In this document: positions 27,874-34,910 of the stretch, one piece after another
How positions within the stretch are numbered: the stretch's first letter is position 1
How the letters are laid out: each line of letters opens with the position of its first letter
Origin: Sphingomonas adhaesiva
GTDB taxonomy: Bacteria; Pseudomonadota; Alphaproteobacteria; Sphingomonadales; Sphingomonadaceae
Direction: 5' to 3'
DNA: 64,000 bases
NCBI RefSeq assembly: GCF_036946125.1
Contig: NZ_JAQIJT010000002.1
Coordinates: 1,796,001 to 1,860,000 of the forward strand
Notes under the pieces: model-generated
Database searches by the model: none
Told to the model about the DNA's origin: nothing
Seen by the model: the letters and a program-made list of their open reading frames with translations, nothing else
Made by a program: the position numbers and the translations under genes

Positions 27874-28020
27874 CGTCACCCCGGGCTTGACCGGGACCGT
27901 CGCGAAGGATGTCCCCGTGCTCCAGCACGGGCAGGAGCACGACGGATGTGCGCACCGTCCCGGCCGTTTTGCCAAGGTCTCGCTCGAGGAGCGGGACCCC
28001 GGGTCAAGCCCGGGGTGACG
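27874..28020. repeat. Long inverted repeat, GTCACCCCGG family
   Basis: A perfect 19-base inverted repeat (CGTCACCCCGGGCTTGACC and its complement at 28002-28020) flanks about 109 bases in the gap between nuoA and the inositol monophosphatase-type gene. The same arm type occurs at 1127, 32227 and 50845. It may end transcription from the phosphatase side. Nothing coding is seen in the interior. Confidence 0.6.
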
Positions 28021-28025
28021 CCACC

Positions 28026-28838
28026 CTAGCGCAGCGCGTTGGCGACCATCTTGTGCAGCTTCGAATGCATCGCGTCGTTGGCGGCGAGGAATTCGTTGCG
28101 CTCGATCGCGCGGTCGCCGCCACGGAAGTCGGTGACGAAGCCGCCGGCTTCCTTCACCAGCAGCATGCCGGCCGCGACGTCCCAGATCTTCAGGTCGCTT
28201 TCCCAGAAGCCGTCGAACCGCCCCGCCGCGACCCAGGCGAGGTCGAGCGCGGCGGCGCCCAGCCGGCGGATGCCCGCCACCTGCGGCGCGACGGCACCGA
28301 AGATGCGCGTCCATTGCGCGAAATCGCCGTGCCCCATGAAGGGGATGCCGGTCGCGATCAGCGCCTCCGCCGGGTCGCGCCGCGAGGACACGCGCAGCCG
28401 CTGGTCCTGCAACCAGGCGCCGCGCCCCTTCTCCGCCCAGAAGCTCTCGTCGGTCAGCGGCTGATAGACGAGCGCGGTCGTGATCTCGCGCTTGCCGTTC
28501 GGCATCGGCTCCTCGACCGCGATCGAGATGCAGAAATGCGGGATGCCGTGGAGGAAGTTCGACGTGCCGTCGAGCGGATCGATGATGAAGCGCGGCTTGT
28601 TCGGATCGCCCTCGACCGACCCGCGCTCCTCCATCACGAACCCCCAGTCGGGGCGCGCCTTCGACAATTCCTCGTAGAGCGTCTGCTCGGCGCGCTGGTC
28701 GGCCTGGCTGACGAAGTCCGCCGGCCCCTTGCGACTGACCTGGAGGTTCTGCACCTCGTTGAAGTCGCGCCGCAGCCGCGGCGCGGCCTTGCGCGCGGCG
28801 CGCTCGATGACGGTGAACAGGCCGGAATGGGATGGCAT
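28026..28838 (-). CDS. Inositol monophosphatase family protein (SuhB-like)
   Basis: Magnesium-dependent phosphatase of the inositol monophosphatase fold, 270 aa. The metal sites are present: EERG (WGFVMEERGSVEG), IDPLDGTSNFLHG and WDVAAGMLLVKEAGGF. It could hydrolyse myo-inositol-1-phosphate or act as a SuhB-type regulator of rRNA transcription; sequence does not separate these. The ATG at 28838 gives the typical PSHSGLFTVIERAARKA start; a longer in-frame start would include repeat sequence. Confidence 0.9.
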   Translation of the reverse strand: MPSHSGLFTVIERAARKAAPRLRRDFNEVQNLQVSRKGPADFVSQADQRAEQTLYEELSKARPDWGFVMEERGSVEGDPNKPRFIIDPLDGTSNFLHGIPHFCISIAVEEPMPNGKREITTALVYQPLTDESFWAEKGRGAWLQDQRLRVSSRRDPAEALIATGIPFMGHGDFAQWTRIFGAVAPQVAGIRRLGAAALDLAWVAAGRFDGFWESDLKIWDVAAGMLLVKEAGGFVTDFRGGDRAIERNEFLAANDAMHSKLHKMVANALR

Positions 28839-28848
28839 TTTATGTCTC

Positions 28849-28973
28849 CCCCCTCCCTGGAAGGGAGGGGTCGGGGGTGGGTCGTGTCCGGGTGTTACGG
28901 CGAGGTCCGCGTGCCCCGCGCCGTATCGCGAGCACGCCACCCACCCCCGGCCCCTCCCTTGAAAGGGAGGGGA
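28849..28973. repeat. Dispersed 125-bp palindromic repeat, copy 1
   Basis: Outer arms CCCTCCCTGGAAGGGAGGGG and CCCTCCCTTGAAAGGGAGGG, inner CGGGGGTGGGT and ACCCACCCCCG; each outer arm is itself a hairpin. Related copies lie at 57587-57711 and 63471-63601 in the same orientation. Confidence 0.7.
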
Positions 28974-29053
28974 GATGATTACTGCGCCGGCCCGCCGCGG
29001 GCAAAGCCCGCGTCGTCGGACGGGCGGTGCCCGCCGGCCGGGCGGCAGCCTGT

Positions 29054-29074
29054 ACGAATAGCGACGCTATTCGT
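29054..29074 (-). terminator. Hairpin just past efp
   Basis: ACGAATAGCG followed by CGCTATTCGT gives a 10-base stem with a one-base centre, starting one base past the efp stop. There is no T run after it on the minus strand, so termination is possible but unproven. A second small hairpin (GCGGGC AAA GCCCGC) lies near 28991. Confidence 0.45.
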
Positions 29075-29075
29075 C

Positions 29076-29639
29076 TCAGTCCGCACGCCGGACATAGGTC
29101 TGCTCGTACACGTCGACCACGATCCGCGTGCCCGCCGCGATATGCGGCGGCACCATCACGCGCACGCCGTTGTCGAGCACCGCGGGCTTGTAGCTGGACG
29201 AGGCGGTCTGCCCCTTCACTACCGCATCCGCCTCGACGATCGTCGCCTCGATCGTGTCGGGCAGCTGGACGCTGATCGGCTCTTCGTCGTGAAGCTCCAT
29301 GACCACGTCCATGCCGTCCTGCAGGAAGGCGGCGGCGTCGCCGAGCAGGTCGCGCGGCAGCGTCACCTGGTCGTAGGTTTCCTTGTCCATGAAGACCAGC
29401 CCGTCGCCCTCGGCGAAGAGGAACTGGAAGTCCTTGGTATCGAGCCGGACGCGCTCGACCGTCTCCGCCGAGCGGAAGCGGACGTTGTTCTTGCGGCCGT
29501 CGCGCAGGTTCTTCAGCTCGACCTGCATATAGGCGCCGCCCTTGCCGGGCTGGGTGTGCTGGATCTTGACCGCGCGCCAGATGCCGCCTTCGTATTCGAT
29601 GATGTTGCCGGGACGGATGTCCACGCCGCTGATCTTCAT
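29076..29639 (-). CDS. efp: Elongation factor P
   Basis: Ribosome-binding factor that relieves stalling at proline runs; 187 aa, the normal EF-P length with three beta-barrel domains. The loop that reaches the peptidyl-transferase centre is HTQPGKGGAYMQVEL with lysine 33 at the tip, the residue modified in many bacteria. The ATG at 29639 gives the standard MKISGVDIRPGNIIEYEGG start. It lies between the M23 peptidase and the phosphatase gene, all on the minus strand. Confidence 0.97.
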   Translation of the reverse strand: MKISGVDIRPGNIIEYEGGIWRAVKIQHTQPGKGGAYMQVELKNLRDGRKNNVRFRSAETVERVRLDTKDFQFLFAEGDGLVFMDKETYDQVTLPRDLLGDAAAFLQDGMDVVMELHDEEPISVQLPDTIEATIVEADAVVKGQTASSSYKPAVLDNGVRVMVPPHIAAGTRIVVDVYEQTYVRRAD

Positions 29640-29699
29640 GGGGCTTCGCCTATGGAAAAGAGCTGGCCGCACCGCAAAGGGCGACCGGATGGCGGCGAC

Positions 29700-30299
29700 T
29701 TAGCGGCTGCGCGCCGCGCGGGCAAGCAGCGGATAGGGGTCGATCGCCTGCCCCTGGTACCAGCGCTGGTCGGGCGTCGTGCGCGTCACGCCGAAGTGGA
29801 GGTGGTAGTTCCCCGCCCCGGCATTGCCGCTGTCGCCGACATAGCCCAGCGTCTGGCCGGCGCGGACGCGCTGCCCCTCCGCGATACCGGGGGCGTAACC
29901 GGCGAGGTGCGCGTAATAATAGGTCCACCGCCGGTCGGGCGAGCGCTGGTAGAGCGTGGTGCCGCCGGCGTTGCTGAGGAACAGCTTCTCCACCCTGCCC
30001 GGCGCCGCCGCGACGACGGGCGTTCCCGCCGGTGCCATCAGGTCGATGCCGGTATGCGCGCGCGCACCGCCGTCGCGCGGGTCGCCCCAATTGTCGCGCA
30101 GGTCGGCACGGTCGTAGCCGGCGACGGGAAGCGTGAGCGCGCCCGTCGATGCGGGCGGCGCCTCCGCGACGGGGGGCGGCGCGGCCTGCGTCGCGACCGC
30201 ACGGCGGGTACGCTCGGCGCCGTCGAAGGACAGCAGCGAGGCGAACCCCGCGACCGCCAGCAGGATGATGCCGAGGATCGACCAGCCCAGCCGCGTCAT
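29700..30299 (-). CDS. M23 family metallopeptidase, membrane-anchored
   Basis: 199-residue LytM-type zinc peptidase expected to act on peptidoglycan cross-links in the periplasm. An N-terminal membrane anchor (LGWSILGIILLAVAGFASLL) is followed by a proline/alanine linker and the catalytic domain, with the metal motifs HTGIDLMAPAGTPV and YHLHFGV; the spacing is normal. It follows the L,D-transpeptidase gene with 19 bases between them, so two wall enzymes are paired. The 60-base gap after it leads to efp. Confidence 0.9.
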   Translation of the reverse strand: MTRLGWSILGIILLAVAGFASLLSFDGAERTRRAVATQAAPPPVAEAPPASTGALTLPVAGYDRADLRDNWGDPRDGGARAHTGIDLMAPAGTPVVAAAPGRVEKLFLSNAGGTTLYQRSPDRRWTYYYAHLAGYAPGIAEGQRVRAGQTLGYVGDSGNAGAGNYHLHFGVTRTTPDQRWYQGQAIDPYPLLARAARSR

Positions 30300-30318
30300 C
30301 GCACCACGCCTCCCGCCG

Positions 30319-31305
30319 CTATGCCTGGAAGATCACCGGCGTGCCGCTCTTCACCATCAGCGCGACGCGCGCCGCGTCCCAGTTGGTGAGGCGGACGCAG
30401 CCGTTGGATTGCGCGCGGCCGATCTGCGCCGGCTCGTTCGTCCCGTGGATGCCGTAATGCTCCTTGCTGAGATCGATCCACACCACGCCCACGGGATTGT
30501 TGGGGCCGGGCGGGATGATCTGCGCCTTCTTGTCGTCGCTGACGCCCTTCAGGATCAGCGGGTTCATCTTCCAGTCCGGGTTGGGCGAGACGTGCAGCAC
30601 CTTCCAGGTGCCGAGCGGCAGCGGATCGCGCGCCGAGCCGATCGTCGCGGTGTATTGCGATACCAGCCGGTCCCGGTCGTCATAGACGCGCAGGATGCCG
30701 TCCGACTTGTCGACCACGATCTTCGCGGCTTTGGGCACCTGCGCCTCGACGTTGAGCGAGGCGAGCGTGGCGCGCCATGCGGGCGTCGCGTCGGCCGGAT
30801 AGGCGCGCGACGCGGGGAAGGTGTTGGGCACGCGGATCGTCGTGCCCGGCGCGATCGTCGTCACGCCGGGGTTGAGCTCCGCGAGCACCGCGGGGGTGGT
30901 GTGGAAGCGCTCGGCCAGCTTCTCCAGCGGACGGGTATAGGCCATCGACGGCAGCTTGGCCTGTAACGCATAGTCCTTGGGGATGTGCGCGACATAGGGT
31001 CCGCGCATCGCGTCGCGATCCAGCGTGACCTCCAGCGTCGGGCGCAGGCCGGCATAGGGGCGCAGCGCGGCGAGGGTCGCGGCGTCGGATTTGCCGGTCA
31101 CCGGCAGGTCCCGGCTTTGCTGGAAGCCCTTGAGCGCGTTGGTCAGGGATTGCCCGCCGCGCCCGTCGATGATGCCGGGGCCGAAGCCCAGGCGGTCGAG
31201 CGTCACCTGCAGGCGCATCACCGCCGGGTCGATCGCCGGCGGTGCGGGTTGCGCGAGGACGGGCGCCGCGAGCGCCACGGCGGTCAGGACGGCGATACGC
31301 TTCAC
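30319..31305 (-). CDS. L,D-transpeptidase with peptidoglycan-binding domain
   Basis: 328-residue exported YkuD-type L,D-transpeptidase, which makes 3-3 peptidoglycan cross-links or attaches proteins to the wall. The signal peptide is MKRIAVLTAVALAAPVLAQP. A peptidoglycan-binding repeat with QVTLDRLGFGPGIIDGRGG follows (near 30-70), then a LysM-like segment around FHTTPAVLAELNPG, then the catalytic domain with HGTNEPAQIG and SNGCVRLTNWDA, including the active-site cysteine. All catalytic residues are present. Confidence 0.92.
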   Translation of the reverse strand: MKRIAVLTAVALAAPVLAQPAPPAIDPAVMRLQVTLDRLGFGPGIIDGRGGQSLTNALKGFQQSRDLPVTGKSDAATLAALRPYAGLRPTLEVTLDRDAMRGPYVAHIPKDYALQAKLPSMAYTRPLEKLAERFHTTPAVLAELNPGVTTIAPGTTIRVPNTFPASRAYPADATPAWRATLASLNVEAQVPKAAKIVVDKSDGILRVYDDRDRLVSQYTATIGSARDPLPLGTWKVLHVSPNPDWKMNPLILKGVSDDKKAQIIPPGPNNPVGVVWIDLSKEHYGIHGTNEPAQIGRAQSNGCVRLTNWDAARVALMVKSGTPVIFQA

Positions 31306-31369
31306 GGGCCTCTCCCTCTTTACGGTGCCGGAACAACGCGTCGAGGGGCCGTCGGGTCCGTGTGCCGCG

Positions 31370-32053
31370 TCAGCGCGCGCCCAGCACCTCCGCGAAGCCG
31401 CGCACCGCCGCCACCTCGTCGGTTTTCCAGACCGCGCCGGATACCGCGACGAAGTCCGCCCCCGCCTTCACCAGCGGCGCGGCATTGGCGGGCGTGATGC
31501 CGCCGATCGCGACGCTGGGGAGTTCGAACAGCGCCGACCACCAGGACAGGATCACCGGCTCCGGATGGTGCGACACCGCCTTGGTGGTGGTGGGATAGAA
31601 GCTGCCGAACGCCACGTAATCGGCGCCCGCCTCCCCCGCCTCCATCGCCAGGTGACGGCTGTCGTGACAGGTCACGCCGATCTGGACGCCCGGGCCCAGG
31701 ATCATGCGCGCCTCGCGCGGGTCGCCGTCCTCCTGCCCGAGATGGACACCGTCCGCGCCGAGTCGCTTCGCCAGCGACACCGAGTCGTTGACGATGAACG
31801 CGACCTCGCGATCCGCGCAGATGCGCTGGAGCGGCTCGGCGAGGCGCGCGGCGCTGTGCTGGTCCACGTCCTTCACGCGGAACTGGAACGCGGCGACCGG
31901 CCCGGCGTCGAGCGCACGCGCCAGCCGGTCGGGAAAGGTGCCGGTCACGTCGAGCGGCGAGATGAGGTACAGCTGGCACGGCGGGCGCGACAGGTCGCGC
32001 GTGAACGCGGCGGCGAAATCGGGGTCCAGCGGGCCGAGCGGGTCGTCGATCAT
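31370..32053 (-). CDS. thiE: Thiamine phosphate synthase
   Basis: Joins the thiazole and pyrimidine phosphates to make thiamine phosphate; TIM barrel, 227 aa. Typical blocks are QLYLISPLD, FQFRVKDVDQH (the usual Q-L-R-x-K region), FIVNDSVSLAKRLGADGVHLGQ split as FIVNDSVSLAKRL and GADGVHLGQED, YVAFGSFYPTTTK and SVAIGGITPANAAPL. The ATG at 32053 gives the normal start; the in-frame extension upstream is arginine-rich and unlike the family. No other thi gene is nearby. Confidence 0.93.
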   Translation of the reverse strand: MIDDPLGPLDPDFAAAFTRDLSRPPCQLYLISPLDVTGTFPDRLARALDAGPVAAFQFRVKDVDQHSAARLAEPLQRICADREVAFIVNDSVSLAKRLGADGVHLGQEDGDPREARMILGPGVQIGVTCHDSRHLAMEAGEAGADYVAFGSFYPTTTKAVSHHPEPVILSWWSALFELPSVAIGGITPANAAPLVKAGADFVAVSGAVWKTDEVAAVRGFAEVLGAR

Positions 32054-32398
32054 GCGCCCCCGCCTACCCGCTCCCACGCCGGGGCGAAAGCGGCTGCGTG
32101 GTCGCGGCGGTGCGCGACCGCGTGGAGGGGCCATGACGAGCGACAGGGCGATCGTGCCGGCGGGTGGAGAAGCCGTCGGTCATGGGACGAGGAGCAGCGT
32201 TTATCGGGCAGAGGCCGCCCCAGCATCGTCATGCCGGGCGTGTCCCGGCATCCAGGGTTCCGCGCACCTCACCGGGTTGAACGTGCGAAACCCCGGCCCC
32301 CGGGACAAGCCCAACGTGACGGGCCGGATGCGACTAGGTTGCTGCCCTTCCTCATGTTACACTCCCCCCGTCACGCCCGACCGGGGGGAGAGTGTGTG
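32054..32398. other. Non-coding gap with dispersed repeat
   Basis: A 345-base gap between the divergent thiE and the plus-strand membrane protein. I see no gene. An imperfect inverted repeat of the GTCATGCCGG / CGTGACG type occupies 32227-32321 (left CGTCATGCCGGGCGTGTCCC, right CCGGGACAAGCCCAACGTGA). The rest has no clear promoter for either side. Confidence 0.5.
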
Positions 32399-33205
32399 AT
32401 GCCGTTCCATCGATCCTATTACGCCGTCCTGCTGCTCGCGCCGCTGGTGCTGGTCGCCTTCTGGCCGGGCTATTTCGCGATCCCGCGCCAGGTCGTGTTC
32501 GGGGTGCACGCGCATGCGCTCACCGCGATCCTCTGGCTCGTGCTGCTGGCCACGCAGATGTGGGCGATTCGCGCCCGCCGCGGGCACCTGCATCGCACGC
32601 TGGGCCTGGCGCTGTTCGTATTCGTGCCGCTGTTCGTCGCGGGGGGCGCGCTGGCGATCCAGGCGATGATGACCAAGGCGCTGGCCGGGCATCCGTTCTA
32701 CGCGCGGTTCGGCCCCGGGCTGGCGGCGGCCGACGCGCTGGCGACACCCTGTTTCCTCGCGTTGGTCGCTTATGCGGTGGCACGCCGGCGTGACGTCCAT
32801 GCGCATGGGGGCGCGATGCTGGCGACGGCGGTGCTCGTCCTGCCCCCCGCTCTGGGGCGCGTACTGCCGGCAGTCCTGCCCACGATGCCGTCGCTCCACC
32901 CCTTCGTGCCCGCCTTCTACGCAGCGCAGATCGTTGCGGTCGTCGTGGCCTTGGTGGCGGCGCGCGCGGATCGGCGACAGGCGGGGCCGTTCCTGTTGGT
33001 GGCAGCAAATGTGACACTGCAGGCGGCCGCATTCGCGCTGCTCTCCCCGTCACCCGCCGCGATGCGCGCCTTCCGGGCGGCGACCGCGACGCCTGCCGCC
33101 GTCGTCGCGCTGACCGCGATCGCCGTGGCGGCGGCGGTATTGTGGTGGGCGTGGCGCGCCGGCGGCGGGGTCCGCCGCCGGTCGCCAGCGGTCGCCTATT
33201 CCTGA
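32399..33205 (+). CDS. Multi-pass membrane protein, 268 aa
   Basis: Integral membrane protein with about seven helices, starting MPFHRSYYAVLLLAPLVLVA. It contains histidines near the second helix (VFGVHAHALTAILWLVLLAT) and after it (RRGHLHRTLGLALFV), a pattern also seen in DUF2306-like haem- or metal-associated membrane proteins; that relationship is only suggestive. GGGGGAG lies eight bases before the ATG at 32399. Its 3' end overlaps the convergent aldolase gene by ten bases. It runs opposite to its neighbours and appears to be an insertion between fba and thiE. Confidence 0.78.
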   Translation: MPFHRSYYAVLLLAPLVLVAFWPGYFAIPRQVVFGVHAHALTAILWLVLLATQMWAIRARRGHLHRTLGLALFVFVPLFVAGGALAIQAMMTKALAGHPFYARFGPGLAAADALATPCFLALVAYAVARRRDVHAHGGAMLATAVLVLPPALGRVLPAVLPTMPSLHPFVPAFYAAQIVAVVVALVAARADRRQAGPFLLVAANVTLQAAAFALLSPSPAAMRAFRAATATPAAVVALTAIAVAAAVLWWAWRAGGGVRRRSPAVAYS

Positions 33206-34104
33206 TTCTTGTAGATCGCGACCAGCTTCTCCAGCATCGCCAGCGCCTCGCCGCGCTCGCGCTGGAAGGTGTTGCGCCCGATGATCGAGCCGTTGCCGCC
33301 GCCGTCGCGGATGTCGCGCGCATCCTGATAGACCGCGTCGGCGCCCTTCGCCGCGCCGCCCGAGAAGACGACGATGCGACGCCCGGCGAAGCTCGACTGG
33401 ACGACGTGGCGCACGCGATCGGCCTGCTTCGACCAGTCGGTGCCCTCGTAGCTCTTCCTGGCGTCCTTCTGCTCGATATGGTCGCTCGGCAGCTTCACCT
33501 TGATGATGTGCGCGCCCAGCAGCGCCGCCATGTGCGCGGCATAGGCACCGACGTCGAGCGCCAGCTCGCCCGCCTTCGACAGCTCGCCGCCGCGCGGATA
33601 GCTCCAGATGACGGTGGCGAGGCCGGCCGCGGCGGCTTCCTCGCGCAGCGCGCGGATCTGCTCCATCGCGTCGAAGATGCCATCCGACCCCGGATAGATG
33701 GTGAAGCCGATCGCGGCGCAGCCCAGCCGCAGCGCATCCTCCACGCTGCCCGTCTGCGCCTGCGCGATCGAGGTGGCCCAGCTGTTCGAGCTGTTGACCT
33801 TCAGGATGGTCGGGATCTGCCCCGCGAACGTATCGGCGCCCGCCTCCAGCATGCCGAGCGGCGCGGCATAGGCCGACAGGCCGGCGTCGATCGCGATCTG
33901 ATAGTGATAGTGCGGGTCATAGGCGGGCGGGTTGATCGCGAAGCTGCGCGCCGGGCCGTGCTCGAACCCCTGATCGACCGGCAGGATGATGAGCTTGCCG
34001 GTGCCGCCCAGCTTGCCGTGCATCAGGATCCGCGCCAGATTGGCCTTCACCGCCGGGCTGGTACCCTCGTACTTGTCCAGAATGGCCTTCACGGTCGGGG
34101 TCAT
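33196..34104 (-). CDS. Class I fructose-bisphosphate aldolase (DhnA/FbaB type)
   Basis: Schiff-base aldolase of the DhnA-type group, 302 aa, cleaving fructose 1,6-bisphosphate in glycolysis. Family segments are LIILPVDQGFEHGPARSF, AYAAPLGMLEAGAD, TILKVNSSNSW, and HIIKVKLPSDH with the candidate Schiff-base lysine, and VFSGGAAKGADAV for phosphate binding. Not of the class II zinc type. It is the last gene of the gap-MOSC-pgk-(toxin-antitoxin)-fba cluster and starts 27 bases after the toxin stop. Confidence 0.9.
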   Translation of the reverse strand: MTPTVKAILDKYEGTSPAVKANLARILMHGKLGGTGKLIILPVDQGFEHGPARSFAINPPAYDPHYHYQIAIDAGLSAYAAPLGMLEAGADTFAGQIPTILKVNSSNSWATSIAQAQTGSVEDALRLGCAAIGFTIYPGSDGIFDAMEQIRALREEAAAAGLATVIWSYPRGGELSKAGELALDVGAYAAHMAALLGAHIIKVKLPSDHIEQKDARKSYEGTDWSKQADRVRHVVQSSFAGRRIVVFSGGAAKGADAVYQDARDIRDGGGNGSIIGRNTFQRERGEALAMLEKLVAIYKNQE

Positions 34105-34131
34105 GATATTCTCCTGCCTGTCTGATGTTGC

Positions 34132-34494
34132 TTAGAGGGCGAGCCAGCGGCGCAGCGCCTGATCGACCTGCTCCATGCGCGTGGCCGATGCATGGCCGAT
34201 CACCTTGACGATGCGATGACGGCGCACGCTGGTGATGCGGTCGACCTGCACCTCGCATTCGACCGGAAGGCCGGTGTGCTCCTGCGGCGAGATGGCGACG
34301 CGGAACAGCGCCTCGCCGCCGACGATCGTGGTCAGCGGGCACAAGGTGACGGTCGCATGGGTGTCGTTGAACAGGTCCGCCTGTACCACGACGCAGGCGC
34401 GCGGCGCGCCGTCGCACCCCTCCGGCGGGGCGACCATGACGATCGCGCCGTGCGCGACGGCGGGCTCCGTGCCGGTGACGGGGGTCACTTCCAC
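34132..34494 (-). CDS. MazF/PemK-type toxin
   Basis: 120-residue protein with the MazF/PemK fold pattern: a basic-hydrophobic strand RACVVVQADLFND, then LCPLTTIVGG, VECEVQVDRITSVRRHRI and VKVIGHA. Family members are ribosome-independent mRNA endonucleases, although some act on tRNA or gyrase-like targets (CcdB fold relatives). The GTG at 34494 is favoured because GGAGG lies seven bases before it; a GTG at 34488 would give the GTGA overlap with the antitoxin stop. It overlaps the antitoxin gene by ten bases and precedes fba. Confidence 0.8.
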   Translation of the reverse strand: MEVTPVTGTEPAVAHGAIVMVAPPEGCDGAPRACVVVQADLFNDTHATVTLCPLTTIVGGEALFRVAISPQEHTGLPVECEVQVDRITSVRRHRIVKVIGHASATRMEQVDQALRRWLAL

Positions 34495-34721
34495 GCGGCG
34501 TCCTCCGCCTCGGCGACTTCCCAGAAGGCATAGTCGGCCTGCGTGTCGCGTCGCGACGCGCGTTGCGACTGGCGCCGCGCCTCGCGCCGGAACGCCTCGT
34601 CGTGCAGCTCGACGTAGCGGCGGACCGCCTCGCGTGCGATGTCGCTCTTGCTCCGCCCCTGGGTGCGTGCGACCGCGGCGAGCCGCTCTTCCAGTTCCGT
34701 GTCGAGCCTGACGCCGAGCAA
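34485..34721 (-). CDS. Ribbon-helix-helix antitoxin
   Basis: 78-residue cognate antitoxin. The N-terminus (LGVRLDTELEERLAAVAR) forms the ribbon and first helix, followed by GRSKSDIAREAVRRYVELHD, a classic ribbon-helix-helix DNA-binding arrangement; the C-terminal arm, ending EVAEAEDAAWK, is acidic and aromatic as expected for toxin neutralisation. The start is TTG at 34721, with GGAGG six bases before it; no ATG or GTG is available. An 18-base palindrome lies immediately upstream and overlaps its promoter, as in self-repressed modules. Confidence 0.82.
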   Translation of the reverse strand: MLGVRLDTELEERLAAVARTQGRSKSDIAREAVRRYVELHDEAFRREARRQSQRASRRDTQADYAFWEVAEAEDAAWK

Positions 34722-34731
34722 CGCGTGCCTC

Positions 34732-34749
34732 CGTTTAACGCGTTAAACG
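34732..34749. promoter_or_regulatory. 18-bp palindromic operator of the toxin-antitoxin module
   Basis: CGTTTAACG followed by CGTTAAACG is a perfect 18-base palindrome, AT-rich amid GC-rich sequence, ending ten bases before the antitoxin TTG. It overlaps the -10 box of the module promoter, so bound antitoxin would block RNA polymerase. This is the expected site for the ribbon-helix-helix protein. Confidence 0.75.
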
Positions 34750-34775
34750 ATAGGCGGTCCTTTGGTGCGGTGCAA
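34747..34775 (-). promoter_or_regulatory. Toxin-antitoxin promoter
   Basis: TTGCAC (34770-34775) and TATCGT (34747-34752) are separated by exactly 17 bases on the minus strand, a good sigma-70-type spacing. The -10 shares six bases with the palindromic operator. Confidence 0.6.
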
Positions 34776-34910
34776 CCCGAATTACCGGCCGGATTTGACA
34801 CAGGTCGCCCACGCGGCCTTTTCCGTTCGTGGCAAGCGACGGCGACGCACAGCCGCCACGGCTGGCGCATGACCCGGGACGTCGCTCGCGCGGAACGGCG
34901 GCCGGTGCGG

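Noticed and set aside
29700..30299. M23 peptidase as an NlpD/EnvC activator
   Set aside because: It lacks a LysM domain or coiled coil and has an intact metal site, so an active peptidase is more likely.
27909..30389. An 826-codon plus-strand frame over the phosphatase, efp and M23 genes
   Set aside because: It runs through a dispersed repeat and has shadow composition; the minus-strand genes are clear family members.
31091..32398. In-frame N-terminal extension of the membrane protein at 32399
   Set aside because: The extension covers thiE antisense and a repeat, and a strong Shine-Dalgarno points to 32399.
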